Below, piece after piece: positions 1 to 8,829 of a DNA stretch of 64,000 nucleotides; position 1 is the first letter of the stretch, and every line of letters starts with the position of its first letter. Below the pieces are notes generated by a model that was not told the origin of the DNA, made no database searches, and saw only the letters and a program-made list of their open reading frames with translations. Source of the DNA: JAFDVL01 sp031409955 (GTDB lineage Bacteria; Acidobacteriota; Blastocatellia; RBC074); the NCBI GenBank assembly GCA_031409955.1, contig JANNYF010000120.1, forward strand, positions 1 to 64,000. The letters are read 5' to 3'. Position numbers and translations under genes: made by a program.

Positions 1-392
1 ACGATGCCTTTTTCGTGCGCGGCGGCTAAGCCCGCTGCGATTTGCTGCGCATACTCAATCGCCTTGCGTGGAGCTAGCGCGCCTGCTTCGAGTTGCGCGC
101 GCAGTTCTTCACCCTCTAGCAATTCCATCACTAAAAAAGGCTTGCCGTCATGCGAGCCGAAATCGTAGACCGTCAGAATGTTCGGATGATTAAGCGAGGA
201 AGTTGCCATTGCTTCGAGTTCAAAGCGGCGCAAGCGGTCGGCATCTTGGGCGAATTCCGCAGGCAAAACTTTGAGCGCGACTTTGCGGTTCAAGCGGGTG
301 TCCCGCGCGCGGAAAACTTCGCCCATCCCGCCTTTGCCAATGGGGGCAAGAATTTCGTAGTGATCGAATTGCAGATCAGGGCTAATAGTCAT
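1..392 (-). CDS. Serine/threonine protein kinase, N-terminal part (cut by window edge)
   Basis: Reading the minus strand from the ATG at 392 gives about 130 residues of a Hanks-type (PknB-like) kinase before the window ends. Visible are the glycine-rich loop (GKGGMGEVFRARD), the VALKVL strand with the ATP-anchoring lysine, a glutamate in the following helix (FELEA) that fits the C-helix salt bridge, and the hinge region FLVMELLEGEEL. The frame is still open at base 1, just before the expected HRDLKP catalytic loop, so catalytic residues and any C-terminal sensor or propeller domain cannot be judged. Kinases that open this way in Acidobacteriota are usually membrane-anchored with a C-terminal TPR or beta-propeller part; that is family knowledge, not seen here. 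It lies downstream of the 4.9-0.5 kb minus-strand genes, separated from them by a strong dyad. Confidence 0.93.
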   Translation of the reverse strand, partial: MTISPDLQFDHYEILAPIGKGGMGEVFRARDTRLNRKVALKVLPAEFAQDADRLRRFELEAMATSSLNHPNILTVYDFGSHDGKPFLVMELLEGEELRAQLEAGALAPRKAIEYAQQIAAGLAAAHEKGI

Positions 393-429
393 AAAAAACG
401 CTCGCCGCTCGCTGAACCAAGTAGGCTTA

Positions 430-517
430 GACAGGATTGACAAGATTGACAGGATGAAGCGGAAGCCCCGATGAATATTGGGATTTCCTCAATCCTGTCA
501 ATCTTGTCAATCCTGTC
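430..517. repeat. 26-bp perfect inverted repeat built from short tandem units
   Basis: Bases 430-455 and 492-517 are exact reverse complements (26 bp, 36-nt loop). Each arm is itself made of a repeated unit of the type GACAGGATT / GACAAGATT. It sits in the gap between the YCF48 gene and the kinase gene, both on the minus strand, so it would fold as a long hairpin in any read-through transcript. It could act as a processing, stability or termination element, although no T-run follows. Confidence 0.85.
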
Positions 518-539
518 CAGACCAGATTTATTCATCTAC

Positions 540-1538
540 TTATTTGTCTTGATACCGCAAAATCAAGCCATCGCCGCCGACGGCCCAAATCGCTTTTTTC
601 TTCGCCACTAACCCATACAGATTTTGCTTGGTGCCGCTCTCTTGCTGAAGCCAGGTTTTGCCGCCATCGCCCGTGCGCAACACGGTTCCTTTGAAGCCAA
701 TGATGAAGCCTTGCTTGTCGTTTACGAAAGCAACACTCAACAGCGAAGGCCGATCACTGGCTTTGAGCGAATCCAGAAAACCTATCCTGACCTTGTCCCA
801 GGTCAATCCGCCATTTTCCGTGCGCAGCACTAACCCGCCGTCGCCCACAATGACGGCTTCTTTTTTGCCTGTTGCGTCAATGTGGTAGAGGTGGCCTTTT
901 GTGCCGCTGGCTTGTTTGGCCCAAGAGCGCCCGGAATCTTCGGTGAACAGAATGATGCCTTTGCCGCCCACAATCCAGCCTTGCTTGTCGTTGATGAAGC
1001 GCACGTGAACCAGTTCCTCTTTCGTGCCGCTTTCCTGTTGCGCCCAGGTTTGCCCGCCGTCTTCACTGTGCAAGACACGCCCTTCAGTGCCGACCACCCA
1101 GCCTTTTTTCCTGCTCGGAAATGCGATGCTGTACAGCTCTGGCAGTTCCTGCTTCGCAGCATTTTTGGGCGCGACGATTTGATAGATCAACGCCCAAGCG
1201 TTGCCGCTGTCCAGAGTGCGATAAATGCGCGCACCGCTGGCGACGATGAAGCCTTCTTTCTTGTTCACGAAAGTCACATCGCTGAGCGCAGTTTTGACGC
1301 CGGAATCCTGCGCGAACCAGCGTTCACCTTCGTTTTGCGTGGTGCGAATGATGCCGCGATCTCCGACAATCCAACCGTTTTCCTTGTCGGCGAAATACAC
1401 GGCGTTGAGGTCACAACGATTCCCTTTGGTATCGCATTTGGTATCGTCCTGCCGCGCGATTTGCCATTGCGCTTGTACGCTGCAAGTCAGCAAAATCCAG
1501 CCAGCCGTATGAAGTAAAAATCGAGCCGAAACGTTCAT
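540..1538 (-). CDS. Exported YCF48/BNR-type beta-propeller protein
   Basis: A 332-residue protein with an N-terminal signal peptide (hydrophobic stretch ending in SVQAQ at about residue 24). The rest is a series of about six repeats of the form GWIVGxxGxxLxTxDGGxTW, for example around GRVLHSEDGGQTW and GIILFTEDSGRSW. This is the hallmark of the YCF48/Hcf136 and sortilin-BNR propeller family. In photosynthetic organisms the family assists photosystem II assembly; in Acidobacteriota such proteins are common secreted proteins of unknown role. Its ATG overlaps the stop of the upstream TonB-domain gene (ATGA), so translation of the two is probably coupled. A second protein of the same family lies at 29.9-30.9 kb. 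Confidence 0.85.
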   Translation of the reverse strand: MNVSARFLLHTAGWILLTCSVQAQWQIARQDDTKCDTKGNRCDLNAVYFADKENGWIVGDRGIIRTTQNEGERWFAQDSGVKTALSDVTFVNKKEGFIVASGARIYRTLDSGNAWALIYQIVAPKNAAKQELPELYSIAFPSRKKGWVVGTEGRVLHSEDGGQTWAQQESGTKEELVHVRFINDKQGWIVGGKGIILFTEDSGRSWAKQASGTKGHLYHIDATGKKEAVIVGDGGLVLRTENGGLTWDKVRIGFLDSLKASDRPSLLSVAFVNDKQGFIIGFKGTVLRTGDGGKTWLQQESGTKQNLYGLVAKKKAIWAVGGDGLILRYQDK

Positions 1539-2449
1539 TTACCCTTCTCCTCTTTGCGAAAATTATATTGCACAACGGCGCTCACATTGACGGAGCGCCC
1601 ATTCAACTTGGCTGGCTCAAACCGCAATTGCTTGACCGTCGCAACAGCCGACTCATCCAATCCGAAGCCACCCCAACGAATCACCTCAATGGCTCCGATA
1701 CGTCCGTCAGACTGGAACACAGCTTTGAGTTCGATGGTCGCCGTGACGCCTGCGAATTCGGCAGTTTCGGTGTAGTCCGGTTTGATGCGCCGATAAAACT
1801 GCGGCGGTTTGAGATTCAATTTTGCCGCCTCATCGGAAGACAAGTCGTACAACTCTGCCGATGGATGATTCATTGTTTCTTGAGACGGAGATTTTATGGC
1901 ATCGGTGGATTGCCGCCAAATCGTTTGGGCGAATTCGGCGAGTTGTTGAGTGGCTAAATTCTCTTTTGCCACTTGCGCTTTCTCAAAAGAAAAGCGTAGC
2001 AATTTGCCGCTCCGCGTCTCTACTAAAAACGCCGCAACCATCACATCAAAATAAAACTCTTTCTCCGATGCCAAGCGCCGCAGCACTTTCGCCAAGCCGA
2101 TCACGTAGTAATCACAACCAATGCTCAAGCCCAAAGCCCGCGCTTCGTCGAGCGTCAAATTCAAACTGCCGCTGTAGCCTGCGCCTTTCAGCGCAATGCT
2201 CATTTGGTCAGGATCAACCAACGTGAATTCCGATTGGCTGACGACGTTGCGCAAGTGATTCGAGGCTTCGGCTTCGCCGTTGAACTTGAGAATTGCGACG
2301 CGCGGCTGAGCAAGTGAAAAGGCCAATGGCAACAGACAAAAAACAAATCGCACAAGGGCGGCGCTCAATTGATCGGAAATTCGAGATTTGAAATTTGAAA
2401 GGTTTCTTCCTCTCCTCACTTTTGCATTTTGCCTTTTGATATTTGCCAT
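1535..2449 (-). CDS. TonB C-terminal domain protein
   Basis: The C-terminal 80 or so residues (from about YRRIKPDYTE to VVQYNFR) match the TonB/energy-transducer C-terminal fold: a conserved PDYTE-like entry, a FQSDGRIGAIEVIRW strand-turn, and FEPAKLNGRSVNVSAVVQYNF. The N-terminal half resembles a periplasmic domain (from RVAILKFNGE) and carries no obvious proline-rich linker. The ATG at 2449 gives 304 residues, but the first 27 codons lie in an AT-rich repeat-like sequence. A TTG at 2368 or GTG at 2353 would place the hydrophobic signal segment (VRFVFCLLPLAFSLA) right at the N-terminus and may be the true start. The gene ends in a 4-base overlap with the next gene. ExbB/ExbD partners are not nearby. 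Confidence 0.75.
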   Translation of the reverse strand: MANIKRQNAKVRRGRNLSNFKSRISDQLSAALVRFVFCLLPLAFSLAQPRVAILKFNGEAEASNHLRNVVSQSEFTLVDPDQMSIALKGAGYSGSLNLTLDEARALGLSIGCDYYVIGLAKVLRRLASEKEFYFDVMVAAFLVETRSGKLLRFSFEKAQVAKENLATQQLAEFAQTIWRQSTDAIKSPSQETMNHPSAELYDLSSDEAAKLNLKPPQFYRRIKPDYTETAEFAGVTATIELKAVFQSDGRIGAIEVIRWGGFGLDESAVATVKQLRFEPAKLNGRSVNVSAVVQYNFRKEEKGK

Positions 2450-2458
2450 TTGATTTCG

Positions 2459-3724
2459 CTAGGTTTTCCAAAGCGCTTCCACGACCCAACCAGCTTCCAC
2501 CGGATAACAAATGCGATGGATGGCATAGCCACTCATGCCGCGCACAACTTCGGAAATGTCAGCAATGTCACAAAGCTCGCCCCCGCTGCGTCGTTCAATG
2601 TAGAGGCGTCCTTTGCCTTCGGGGCGATAGTAGCTGTAATACGGCACATCGGCGGCGCGGTCTTCGATCAAGTAGTAATTGGGATCGTAACCGAGATTGG
2701 TAATGCGGGTTCTGGCTTCGGCCACGAGTTCTTGGCGTTCGTTTTCCGGCAAGTCAATGTCGCGCGCTTTGAAAAGGCGTCGTTCGACAAAGCGTGTGGC
2801 AAGGTCTTTCAGAATCGGATCGTCGTCGCGCGCCCATTGCTTGATATGAAACATCACATCGTGGTCGTCAAAGAGCGAGTAATCTTCGACCGATAATTCC
2901 TGCCCCGTCAGCACACGTTGCATCACGGAATCATCGAGCAGAAAGCCGATTTGTCCTGCCGTTGCAAGCTCGACCGCGCGGCGCATAATGCACTGCAACA
3001 CAGTTTCCGCCGAACGCAGCGTGCGATGAAAATAGACTTGGCGAAACATGTAATAGCGCGCGCGCAAATACTCTTCGGCGGCGTATAAACCATTGGCTGC
3101 CAAATATACGCGATCATTTTCCAAATCCACTTCGAGCGATTGAATCAACCATTCCAAATCGTAATTGCCGTATTGCGCGCCAGTCATCAACGAATCGCGC
3201 AACAAGTAATCCATGCGGTCTACATCCAGTTGCGAGGAAACAAGCTGGCCCACAAACGCGGGGCGGTATTTGTTTTCGATAGCGGCCACGACTTTGCCGG
3301 GCAGCGACGAATCAAACGCGGTGAGCAATTGATTCACTTGTGTGCTTGGATCCGCAACGATTTTGACCGTCCAGCTTTCGTGTTCCTGATGCAGCACCTT
3401 TTCCATCACGTGCGAAAACGGCCAATGTCCAAGATCGTGGAGCATTGCCGCACAACGCGCGACGACACGGGCTTCCGCGCTGATCGTATATTTTTCACTG
3501 AAGCGATTTAGCACGCGCGTCATCAAGTGCATCACGCCCAAGCTGTGGGTGAAGCGTGAATGCTCTGCGCCCTGATACGTGTAATGTGCGAGGCCAAGTT
3601 GACGAATGTGGCGCAACCGCTGAAATTCGCGCGTGTCAATCAGCTTGATGAGCAACGCATCGTCCGGGCGATGGTCTGAAAGCGCGATGATGTTGTGAAC
3701 CGGGTCGCGGTAAATGCGTTCCAT
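2459..3724 (-). CDS. HD-domain phosphohydrolase (dGTPase/SAMHD1-like, COG1078)
   Basis: This 421-residue protein has the full HD metal-binding signature: H60 in EHSRFTHSLGVMHL, the H96-D97 pair followed by H100 in MLHDLGHWPFSH, and a downstream QLDVDRMDYLLRDS segment containing the last metal ligand. This combination is typical of the COG1078 group related to dNTP triphosphohydrolases and SAMHD1. The likely activity is metal-dependent hydrolysis of a nucleotide or other phosphoester; the substrate cannot be read from sequence. It starts only four bases after the stop of the M20 peptidase gene, so the two are almost certainly co-transcribed. Confidence 0.88.
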   Translation of the reverse strand: MERIYRDPVHNIIALSDHRPDDALLIKLIDTREFQRLRHIRQLGLAHYTYQGAEHSRFTHSLGVMHLMTRVLNRFSEKYTISAEARVVARCAAMLHDLGHWPFSHVMEKVLHQEHESWTVKIVADPSTQVNQLLTAFDSSLPGKVVAAIENKYRPAFVGQLVSSQLDVDRMDYLLRDSLMTGAQYGNYDLEWLIQSLEVDLENDRVYLAANGLYAAEEYLRARYYMFRQVYFHRTLRSAETVLQCIMRRAVELATAGQIGFLLDDSVMQRVLTGQELSVEDYSLFDDHDVMFHIKQWARDDDPILKDLATRFVERRLFKARDIDLPENERQELVAEARTRITNLGYDPNYYLIEDRAADVPYYSYYRPEGKGRLYIERRSGGELCDIADISEVVRGMSGYAIHRICYPVEAGWVVEALWKT

Positions 3725-3728
3725 ACAA

Positions 3729-4871
3729 TCAAGCTTCGCAGATCAAACGGGTGAGTAGCGCAGCGCGGCGCGGAATGTCGGCGAGAATAATGTGCTCATG
3801 TTCGGCGTGTGCGCCGGCGCCGTCTACGCCTAAACCATCGAGTGTGGGAACACCAAGCGCGGCGGTGAAATTGCCGTCAGAGCCGCCCCCAACGGTGCCT
3901 TCTTTCAAATCAATATCAAATTCGGCAGCGCAACGTTTGGCGAGTTCATACAACGCCAGATTTTTTGCGGAACGTTCCATCGGCGGACGATTGATGCCGC
4001 CCGTGAATTCCAGCTTTGCGCCGTTCAGGACAGGTTGCAGATGGCGAATCGTTTCTTCGACCTGCGCGCCGTCTTCATTGACCCAATAGCGAAAATCTAT
4101 TTTCGCGCTCGCTTCTGCGGGAACAACATTGGACGTCGTGCCACCATTGGCAACGCCCACATTCACGGTGACGCCACGTTCGTAATCATTCAGCGCGGCG
4201 AGGCGCAAGGTTTGATGCGCCAATTCCACAATGGCATTGATGCCTTGAGCAGGATCAAGGCCAGCGTGCGCGGCGCGGCCTGTGACTTTCAGCGTAAAGC
4301 CGCCGATTCCTTTGCGCCCGGTTTTGACGATACCGCCGGGAATGGGAGGTTCCAGCACAAACGCGGCAACGGCGCGACGCGCTTCTGCTTCGACCAAATG
4401 GCGCGAAGTTTTGCTGCCGATTTCTTCATCGCAGGTCAGCAGCAAGGTAACGGGATGATTTGTTTTCAATCCTAGTGTCGTGATGGCTTCGAGCGCATTC
4501 ATCACGATTGCGACGCCGGATTTCATATCGAAGATGCCGGGGCCGTGCGCGGTGCCTTCTTGCGTAATACGAAAGGGCAAACGGGCAAGTGTGCCAACGG
4601 GCCAAACGGTATCGAGATGTCCAATGATGAGAACTGGCGGTTGGTCGCTTGCATGCCCGAAATTAAAGCGCGCGCAAAGATGCGAGCCGTAACCGGGGCT
4701 GGGGAAAATTTGAAGCTGCGCGGCAAAAGGTTGTAACCGCGCGGCGACGAACTCAGTAATTTGATTGAGTCGCGCTTCTTCCCGCGAGGTCGTTTCCTGC
4801 TCGACCAATTCACAGATAAGTTGAAGAATCGCGTTCTGACGTTGGACAAAATAATCGAGAAGTGCCACCAT
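3729..4871 (-). CDS. M20 family metallopeptidase (glutamate carboxypeptidase-like)
   Basis: A zinc-dependent exopeptidase of the M20/ArgE/CPG2 family. The metal and catalytic motifs are present: GHLDTVWP (first His and bridging Asp), TCDEEIGS (catalytic Glu pair), a Glu in FVLEPPIP, and a C-terminal His in GAHAEHEHI. The dimerisation domain is recognisable from GRAAHAGLDPAQGINAI. An ATG at 4970 would extend the protein by 33 residues (413 in total), but family alignment and the lack of M20 character in that extension favour the ATG at 4871 (380 residues). It has no clear signal peptide from that start. It is the first gene of the 4.9-0.5 kb minus-strand run and may release glutamate or another C-terminal amino acid from peptides or folates. 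Confidence 0.88.
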   Translation of the reverse strand: MVALLDYFVQRQNAILQLICELVEQETTSREEARLNQITEFVAARLQPFAAQLQIFPSPGYGSHLCARFNFGHASDQPPVLIIGHLDTVWPVGTLARLPFRITQEGTAHGPGIFDMKSGVAIVMNALEAITTLGLKTNHPVTLLLTCDEEIGSKTSRHLVEAEARRAVAAFVLEPPIPGGIVKTGRKGIGGFTLKVTGRAAHAGLDPAQGINAIVELAHQTLRLAALNDYERGVTVNVGVANGGTTSNVVPAEASAKIDFRYWVNEDGAQVEETIRHLQPVLNGAKLEFTGGINRPPMERSAKNLALYELAKRCAAEFDIDLKEGTVGGGSDGNFTAALGVPTLDGLGVDGAGAHAEHEHIILADIPRRAALLTRLICEA

Positions 4872-5334
4872 ACTTGCTTTAGTTTCAACCGTCCGGTTGG
4901 AAGTTAGAGTGAATGACAACGCAGTTGAATATTGCCGTTGAATCATGCACAATACGTTAGCATCTGACAAGTTCTTGGAAAGTGCGGCGTCGTAAGTGCA
5001 GCGTCATAAATTCATTTGGATAAATTCATCTGGGTTCACGGTCATTCCTCTTACCCCCTATGCCCCAATTAATCGTTTTCACTTTATCGTTGCAAATTTT
5101 AAGAGGTGAAGGGGAAAGGTGTAAGGGAGGTGAGCGGAAGGCGGCAGGATCGTGGCACAGTAAGGCCATCAGCATTCGTTGCGGCCCAAGCCTAGTCAGC
5201 AGGCGTTCTTTGCTGGTGTCGGTCGGATTAGCAAAACAGAAGTCGGCAGGCTGTTTCCGCGTAAGCCGTCTTAATTCTGACACCTCGCAGCTCTATCATC
5301 TAGTTCATCAATTGACTCGGAGGATCAATTTAAT
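4872..5334. other. Divergent intergenic region, no gene seen
   Basis: This gap lies between the minus-strand M20 gene and the plus-strand gene at 5335 and should hold promoters for both. A short direct repeat of the type ATAAATTCAT occurs twice near 5007-5032. Open frames here (for example 5060-5338 plus) lack a ribosome binding site and protein-like composition. The stretch just before 5335 (GACTCGGAGGAT) is repeated before the paralogue at 6528. Confidence 0.6.
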
Positions 5335-6459
5335 ATGAAGAAGTTAGGTTTTCTTGCCCTGGCGTTGACTATCACCAGTTCTCTTATGGCGACGCCCACA
5401 CTCACCAATCCTGTACGAAACGAAATTACGCAACAACAGGCGGTCACGCCCAGCGATGAAGAACGAACGTTGTACGAAAAGTATTACAATGAAAAAGAGT
5501 TGGAGAAGAAGGCGATAATTGCCAAAGAATTTGTCGAGAAATTCCCTCAATCCCAGTACGCTGCATATTGCAAAAAGACCATTGATACGTGGGAACTAAC
5601 GAAGGTCTACAACAAATATACCGAAGCGGACAAGGCCTTCTTCACGGCAAACGGCGCGAATGAAGCAAATTTGACGGCACTGCTTTCCGCTGGCGATACC
5701 TGGTTGAAAAAGACTCCCGGCGACATTGGGCCGACTGTACGGTTGGCAACTGCCACTGGCTTTGGGCTTTTGGCAGGATTTTATAAGGACAGTGGTCGAG
5801 TGTTTGCGGATGCGGAAAAGGCTCTCAAAGCGTTAGAACCGACAGCCGCACCAAAAGGATGGAAGGCGGATGTTTGGACGAAATTTCGGGCGGATAACAC
5901 TGCACTTCTGACGCAATATCAAGGATTGGCGAAGCTGCGCCAATCGCCCCCGGAGGTAGAAAGTGCGCTGATGTATCTGAACAAATCGGTGGCGATGAAA
6001 GACGGCTCGACCGCCAAAGACCCGAACACGTACCTGTGGCGCGCCGAAGCAAACAGCACGATTTATGCGAAGAATAATGACGAGTACAAAGTGCTGAGCG
6101 ATGATGACAAGCGCGGCGATAAGGGCAAGGATGTTCTGAAAACCAAGATTTATCCGGTCGGTGAAAAAATTGTCCACGATTTCGCGCGAGTTGTTGCGTT
6201 GACGGCCAATAAACCGGACCTGAAAGCTGTCAATACATCCGCCAAAGAAGATGCGGAGACATATTACAAAATTCTCAAGGATGGCAAAACAACCGGGCTG
6301 GAAGAACTCATCGCGCGCTATCAGGCAGATGTGACTGCACCCGATACGCCCATCTGGACAGAACCTGCGCCAACGGTTACAACCACTGAGACCGGAAAGT
6401 CGGCCACCACGAAACCTGTGACACCCGCAAAACCAGCGACCAGAAAGCCCAAGCCGTAA
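5335..6459 (+). CDS. Exported protein of unknown function, tandem paralogue 1
   Basis: A 374-residue protein with a signal peptide (MKKLGFLALALTITSSLMA) and a good ribosome binding site (CGGAGGA). The mature part is rich in Lys, Ala and Tyr and looks all-helical, with segments such as LYEKYYNEKELEKKAIIAKEF and AKDPNTYLWRAEANSTIYAK that resemble degenerate TPR-like helix pairs. The C-terminal 35 residues are a Pro/Thr/Lys-rich tail that may be disordered or wall/envelope associated. It is clearly homologous to the next gene over its whole length. I do not recognise a named family. A periplasmic scaffold or binding role is only a guess. Confidence 0.8.
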   Translation: MKKLGFLALALTITSSLMATPTLTNPVRNEITQQQAVTPSDEERTLYEKYYNEKELEKKAIIAKEFVEKFPQSQYAAYCKKTIDTWELTKVYNKYTEADKAFFTANGANEANLTALLSAGDTWLKKTPGDIGPTVRLATATGFGLLAGFYKDSGRVFADAEKALKALEPTAAPKGWKADVWTKFRADNTALLTQYQGLAKLRQSPPEVESALMYLNKSVAMKDGSTAKDPNTYLWRAEANSTIYAKNNDEYKVLSDDDKRGDKGKDVLKTKIYPVGEKIVHDFARVVALTANKPDLKAVNTSAKEDAETYYKILKDGKTTGLEELIARYQADVTAPDTPIWTEPAPTVTTTETGKSATTKPVTPAKPATRKPKP

Positions 6460-6527
6460 GGCCAGCGAACAACTGGCAAAATTGCTCAGGCATCTCAGTA
6501 CGTCAATCGTATGACTCGGAGGATTAT

Positions 6528-7703
6528 ATGAAGAAGTTTTGTTTTCTTTCTCTGGCGCTGACCATCATGATCTCATTGATGACTACGCCCACACTCGCCA
6601 GCCATAGTTCCCCTACAGCGTCTTATCAACAGCAGCCCCCACCTCTAGAACCACAGGAGGCGGCTGATCTTTACGGAAAGTATTACGCAGAAAAAGACCA
6701 AGCCAAGAAATATGAGCTTGCCAAAGAGTTTTTGGAAAAGTATTCAAGCGTTGATCCCCATTGGAAAAAAGGGCCGCAAACCTTTGTTAAGAATTATGAA
6801 CTTAGGCAGGTCTATGACAAGTGTGATGCGGCAGATAAGGTATACTTTGCAGTCGGTGGGCAAAATACAGCAAATCTAAACAACCTCCTGACAACTTGTG
6901 ATGCCTACTTTGCTAGAGAAGCAAACCCCAATATTCAGGTTTCTAATCGGCTGGCGCTGGCCACAGGGTTTGGCGTGCTGGCGGGCTTTTACAAAGATAC
7001 CACCCGTAGCAATGGCTATGCTGAAAAGAGCTTGAAACTCATCGAACCCAGCGCGCCTCCATCTAAGGATTGGCCCGCAGATACGTGGGCAAAATTTCGC
7101 ACCGAAAACATGACGCGGCTGATCCAATATCAAGGGCTTTACAAACTGCGCCAGGCAACTCCCGATAACGAAGGAGCTATTGACCTTCTATCCAAAGCTG
7201 CAGCAGTCAAAGATGGCCCAGCAGCAAAAGACCCGAACACTTATCTGCTGCGCGCCGAGGCAACGACCGCGATTTATACGAAGCTCAATACTGAATACAA
7301 CGCATTAGCAGATACAGATAAGACCAGTGATAAAGGCAAGACGTTGCTGAATCAAATTTATCCGGTGGTCGAAAAGATGGCGAATGATTATGCCCGGGTT
7401 GTGGCGTTAACCGAAGGCAAGCCGGACTATAAAGCTATCTTTGAAGACGCCAAGACACAAACGGATCAATTCGTAAAATTCCTCAACAAAGACTACACAC
7501 CGGATGACCTGTACAAACTTTTCAAGGGCGACATCGGCGCGCCGGATGCCAAGATCAAGACTGAAGATTCAGTGAGCAGTGCGCCGCCCGCTGCACCGCC
7601 AGTGAAAGGTCTCAAGACGGCTCCTGTTGCGGCGGCGGCTGGAACTAAAACCCCAGCGAAAGCCATAACCAAAACAAAGGTACCGCCCAAGAAGCGCAAA
7701 TAG
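6528..7703 (+). CDS. Exported protein of unknown function, tandem paralogue 2
   Basis: A 391-residue exported protein with signal peptide (MKKFCFLSLALTIMISLM) that repeats the architecture of the preceding gene: YYAEKDQAKKYELAKEFLEKY, a shared central LATGFGVLAGFYKD motif, AKDPNTYLLRAEATTAIY, and a Pro/Ala/Lys-rich C-terminal tail. Even the leader is duplicated: both genes are preceded by GACTCGGAGGAT. The pair therefore arose by tandem duplication, and retention of both copies with a diverged tail suggests separate roles. A strong terminator follows the stop codon. Confidence 0.8.
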   Translation: MKKFCFLSLALTIMISLMTTPTLASHSSPTASYQQQPPPLEPQEAADLYGKYYAEKDQAKKYELAKEFLEKYSSVDPHWKKGPQTFVKNYELRQVYDKCDAADKVYFAVGGQNTANLNNLLTTCDAYFAREANPNIQVSNRLALATGFGVLAGFYKDTTRSNGYAEKSLKLIEPSAPPSKDWPADTWAKFRTENMTRLIQYQGLYKLRQATPDNEGAIDLLSKAAAVKDGPAAKDPNTYLLRAEATTAIYTKLNTEYNALADTDKTSDKGKTLLNQIYPVVEKMANDYARVVALTEGKPDYKAIFEDAKTQTDQFVKFLNKDYTPDDLYKLFKGDIGAPDAKIKTEDSVSSAPPAAPPVKGLKTAPVAAAAGTKTPAKAITKTKVPPKKRK

Positions 7704-7742
7704 AAAGATGTTCACCTCCATTACCAACTGAGTTTCCGCACA

Positions 7743-7779
7743 AGCCAGCACTCAATCACAGGGCGCTGGCTTTTTCTTT
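7743..7779 (+). terminator. Rho-independent terminator after the paralogue pair
   Basis: AGCCAGC (7743-7749) pairs with GCTGGCT (7765-7771) and is followed by a T-rich run, about 40 bases after the stop at 7703 and 20 bases before rnc. Confidence 0.8.
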
Positions 7780-7799
7780 GACAGCCCCCAGGAACTGTC

Positions 7800-8609
7800 A
7801 TGCAAGACGAATTGAAACAATCTGAAGAATCCGTTGAGACGCCACTGGCTGCGCCAGTAGACGTGTCGCGGCTGCCTGATTCATCATTCGAGCAACGGTT
7901 CGCGCAACTTCAGGAAGTTATCCGCTACACATTTCAGGACGCGGATTTATTGCGCCGTGCGCTGACGCATCGTTCGTTTGCGAATGAACAGCCAGAACCG
8001 CGCCCTTTGCACAATGAAGCATTAGAGTTTCTCGGTGATGCGGTGCTGGAGTTTTTGGTCAGTGCCTGGTTGTTGGAATTGTATCCGGCCCAAAAGGAAG
8101 GCGTGCTTTCCAAGCTGCGCGCATTTGCGGTCAGCGCAGCGAACCTGCAAACGCACGCGGTGCGCTTGCGGCTCGGCGATTATTTACTGCTCAATCGAGG
8201 CGAAGAAAAAACTGGCGGGCGCAGCAAGTCTCATTTACAGGTGGACGCGTATGAAGCCCTGATCGCAGCGATTTATTTGGACGGTGGGGTCGAACCAGCG
8301 CGGGATTTTGTCAAACGGGAATTCGCGGTGACCTTTGCTGAAATGGATCCCGATGATCTGACCGCCACCGATTACAAAACCGCGTTGCAGGAAAACCTGC
8401 AAGCGCACGGGCTGCCAACCCCAAAATATGTGATCATTGAAAAGCGCGGCCCCGACCACCGTCGAATTTTTCAAGTGGAGTTGCGCGTGAATGGAAAGCG
8501 ACTCTCAACCGGGCAGGGTACAACGATCAAAAGCGCGCATCAGGATGCGGCACGCGCGGCGCTGGTCTGCCTCCCGGAAGAAGTCGAAAACCTCAAGACC
8601 GTCGAATAA
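7800..8609 (+). CDS. rnc: Ribonuclease III
   Basis: Endonuclease that cuts double-stranded RNA in rRNA maturation and mRNA turnover. The RNase III signature HNEALEFLGDAVL (about residues 71-83, metal ligands E76 and D80) and the second catalytic segment VDAYEALIAAIYLD (D149, E152) are intact. A double-stranded RNA binding domain follows (about residues 188-262, from DYKTALQENLQAHG to SAHQDAARAALVCL). The 269-residue length is slightly above the usual 225-250 because of a 30-residue N-terminal extension. Starting at the ATG at 7800 it stands alone behind a terminator. Its usual neighbours (era, acpP, fabF) are not adjacent. Confidence 0.95.
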   Translation: MQDELKQSEESVETPLAAPVDVSRLPDSSFEQRFAQLQEVIRYTFQDADLLRRALTHRSFANEQPEPRPLHNEALEFLGDAVLEFLVSAWLLELYPAQKEGVLSKLRAFAVSAANLQTHAVRLRLGDYLLLNRGEEKTGGRSKSHLQVDAYEALIAAIYLDGGVEPARDFVKREFAVTFAEMDPDDLTATDYKTALQENLQAHGLPTPKYVIIEKRGPDHRRIFQVELRVNGKRLSTGQGTTIKSAHQDAARAALVCLPEEVENLKTVE

Positions 8610-8619
8610 ATTCCTGGCC

Positions 8620-8829
8620 TCAAGCCGCCTGTTGATACTGACCGAGGGCTTCCAGTTGGCAGTGATATTGCTGAGCCAAATGGTCTAATCGCGCCCACTC
8701 TTGTTCTGCTATAACTAAGTAACCCTGCTGGTCAACAAACAGATCCCAGGTACTGTTTCGCAAGTCATTGATGAGTTTAGCGCAGGCTTGTGCATCGCCA
8801 TTGATTTCCGCACGAAAATATTCAGTCAT
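8620..8829 (-). CDS. Small hypothetical protein (69 aa)
   Basis: Convergent with rnc, ending 10 bases from its stop. The 69-residue product begins MTEYFRAEINGDAQACAKLI and is acidic and mixed-charge, with composition typical of a globular soluble protein (DLFVDQQGYLVIAEQEWARL). It has no signal peptide or membrane segment. The ribosome binding site is weak (GGACT about 6 bases upstream). I do not recognise a family. The protein-like composition is the main support. Confidence 0.55.
   Translation of the reverse strand: MTEYFRAEINGDAQACAKLINDLRNSTWDLFVDQQGYLVIAEQEWARLDHLAQQYHCQLEALGQYQQAA

Noticed and set aside
882..1517. Long open frame opposite the YCF48 gene
   Set aside because: Its codons mirror the propeller repeats; no start signal; the minus-strand gene has a signal peptide and family motifs.
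5060..5338. 92-codon frame before the paralogue pair
   Set aside because: Not protein-like; it overlaps the ribosome binding site and start of the real gene at 5335.
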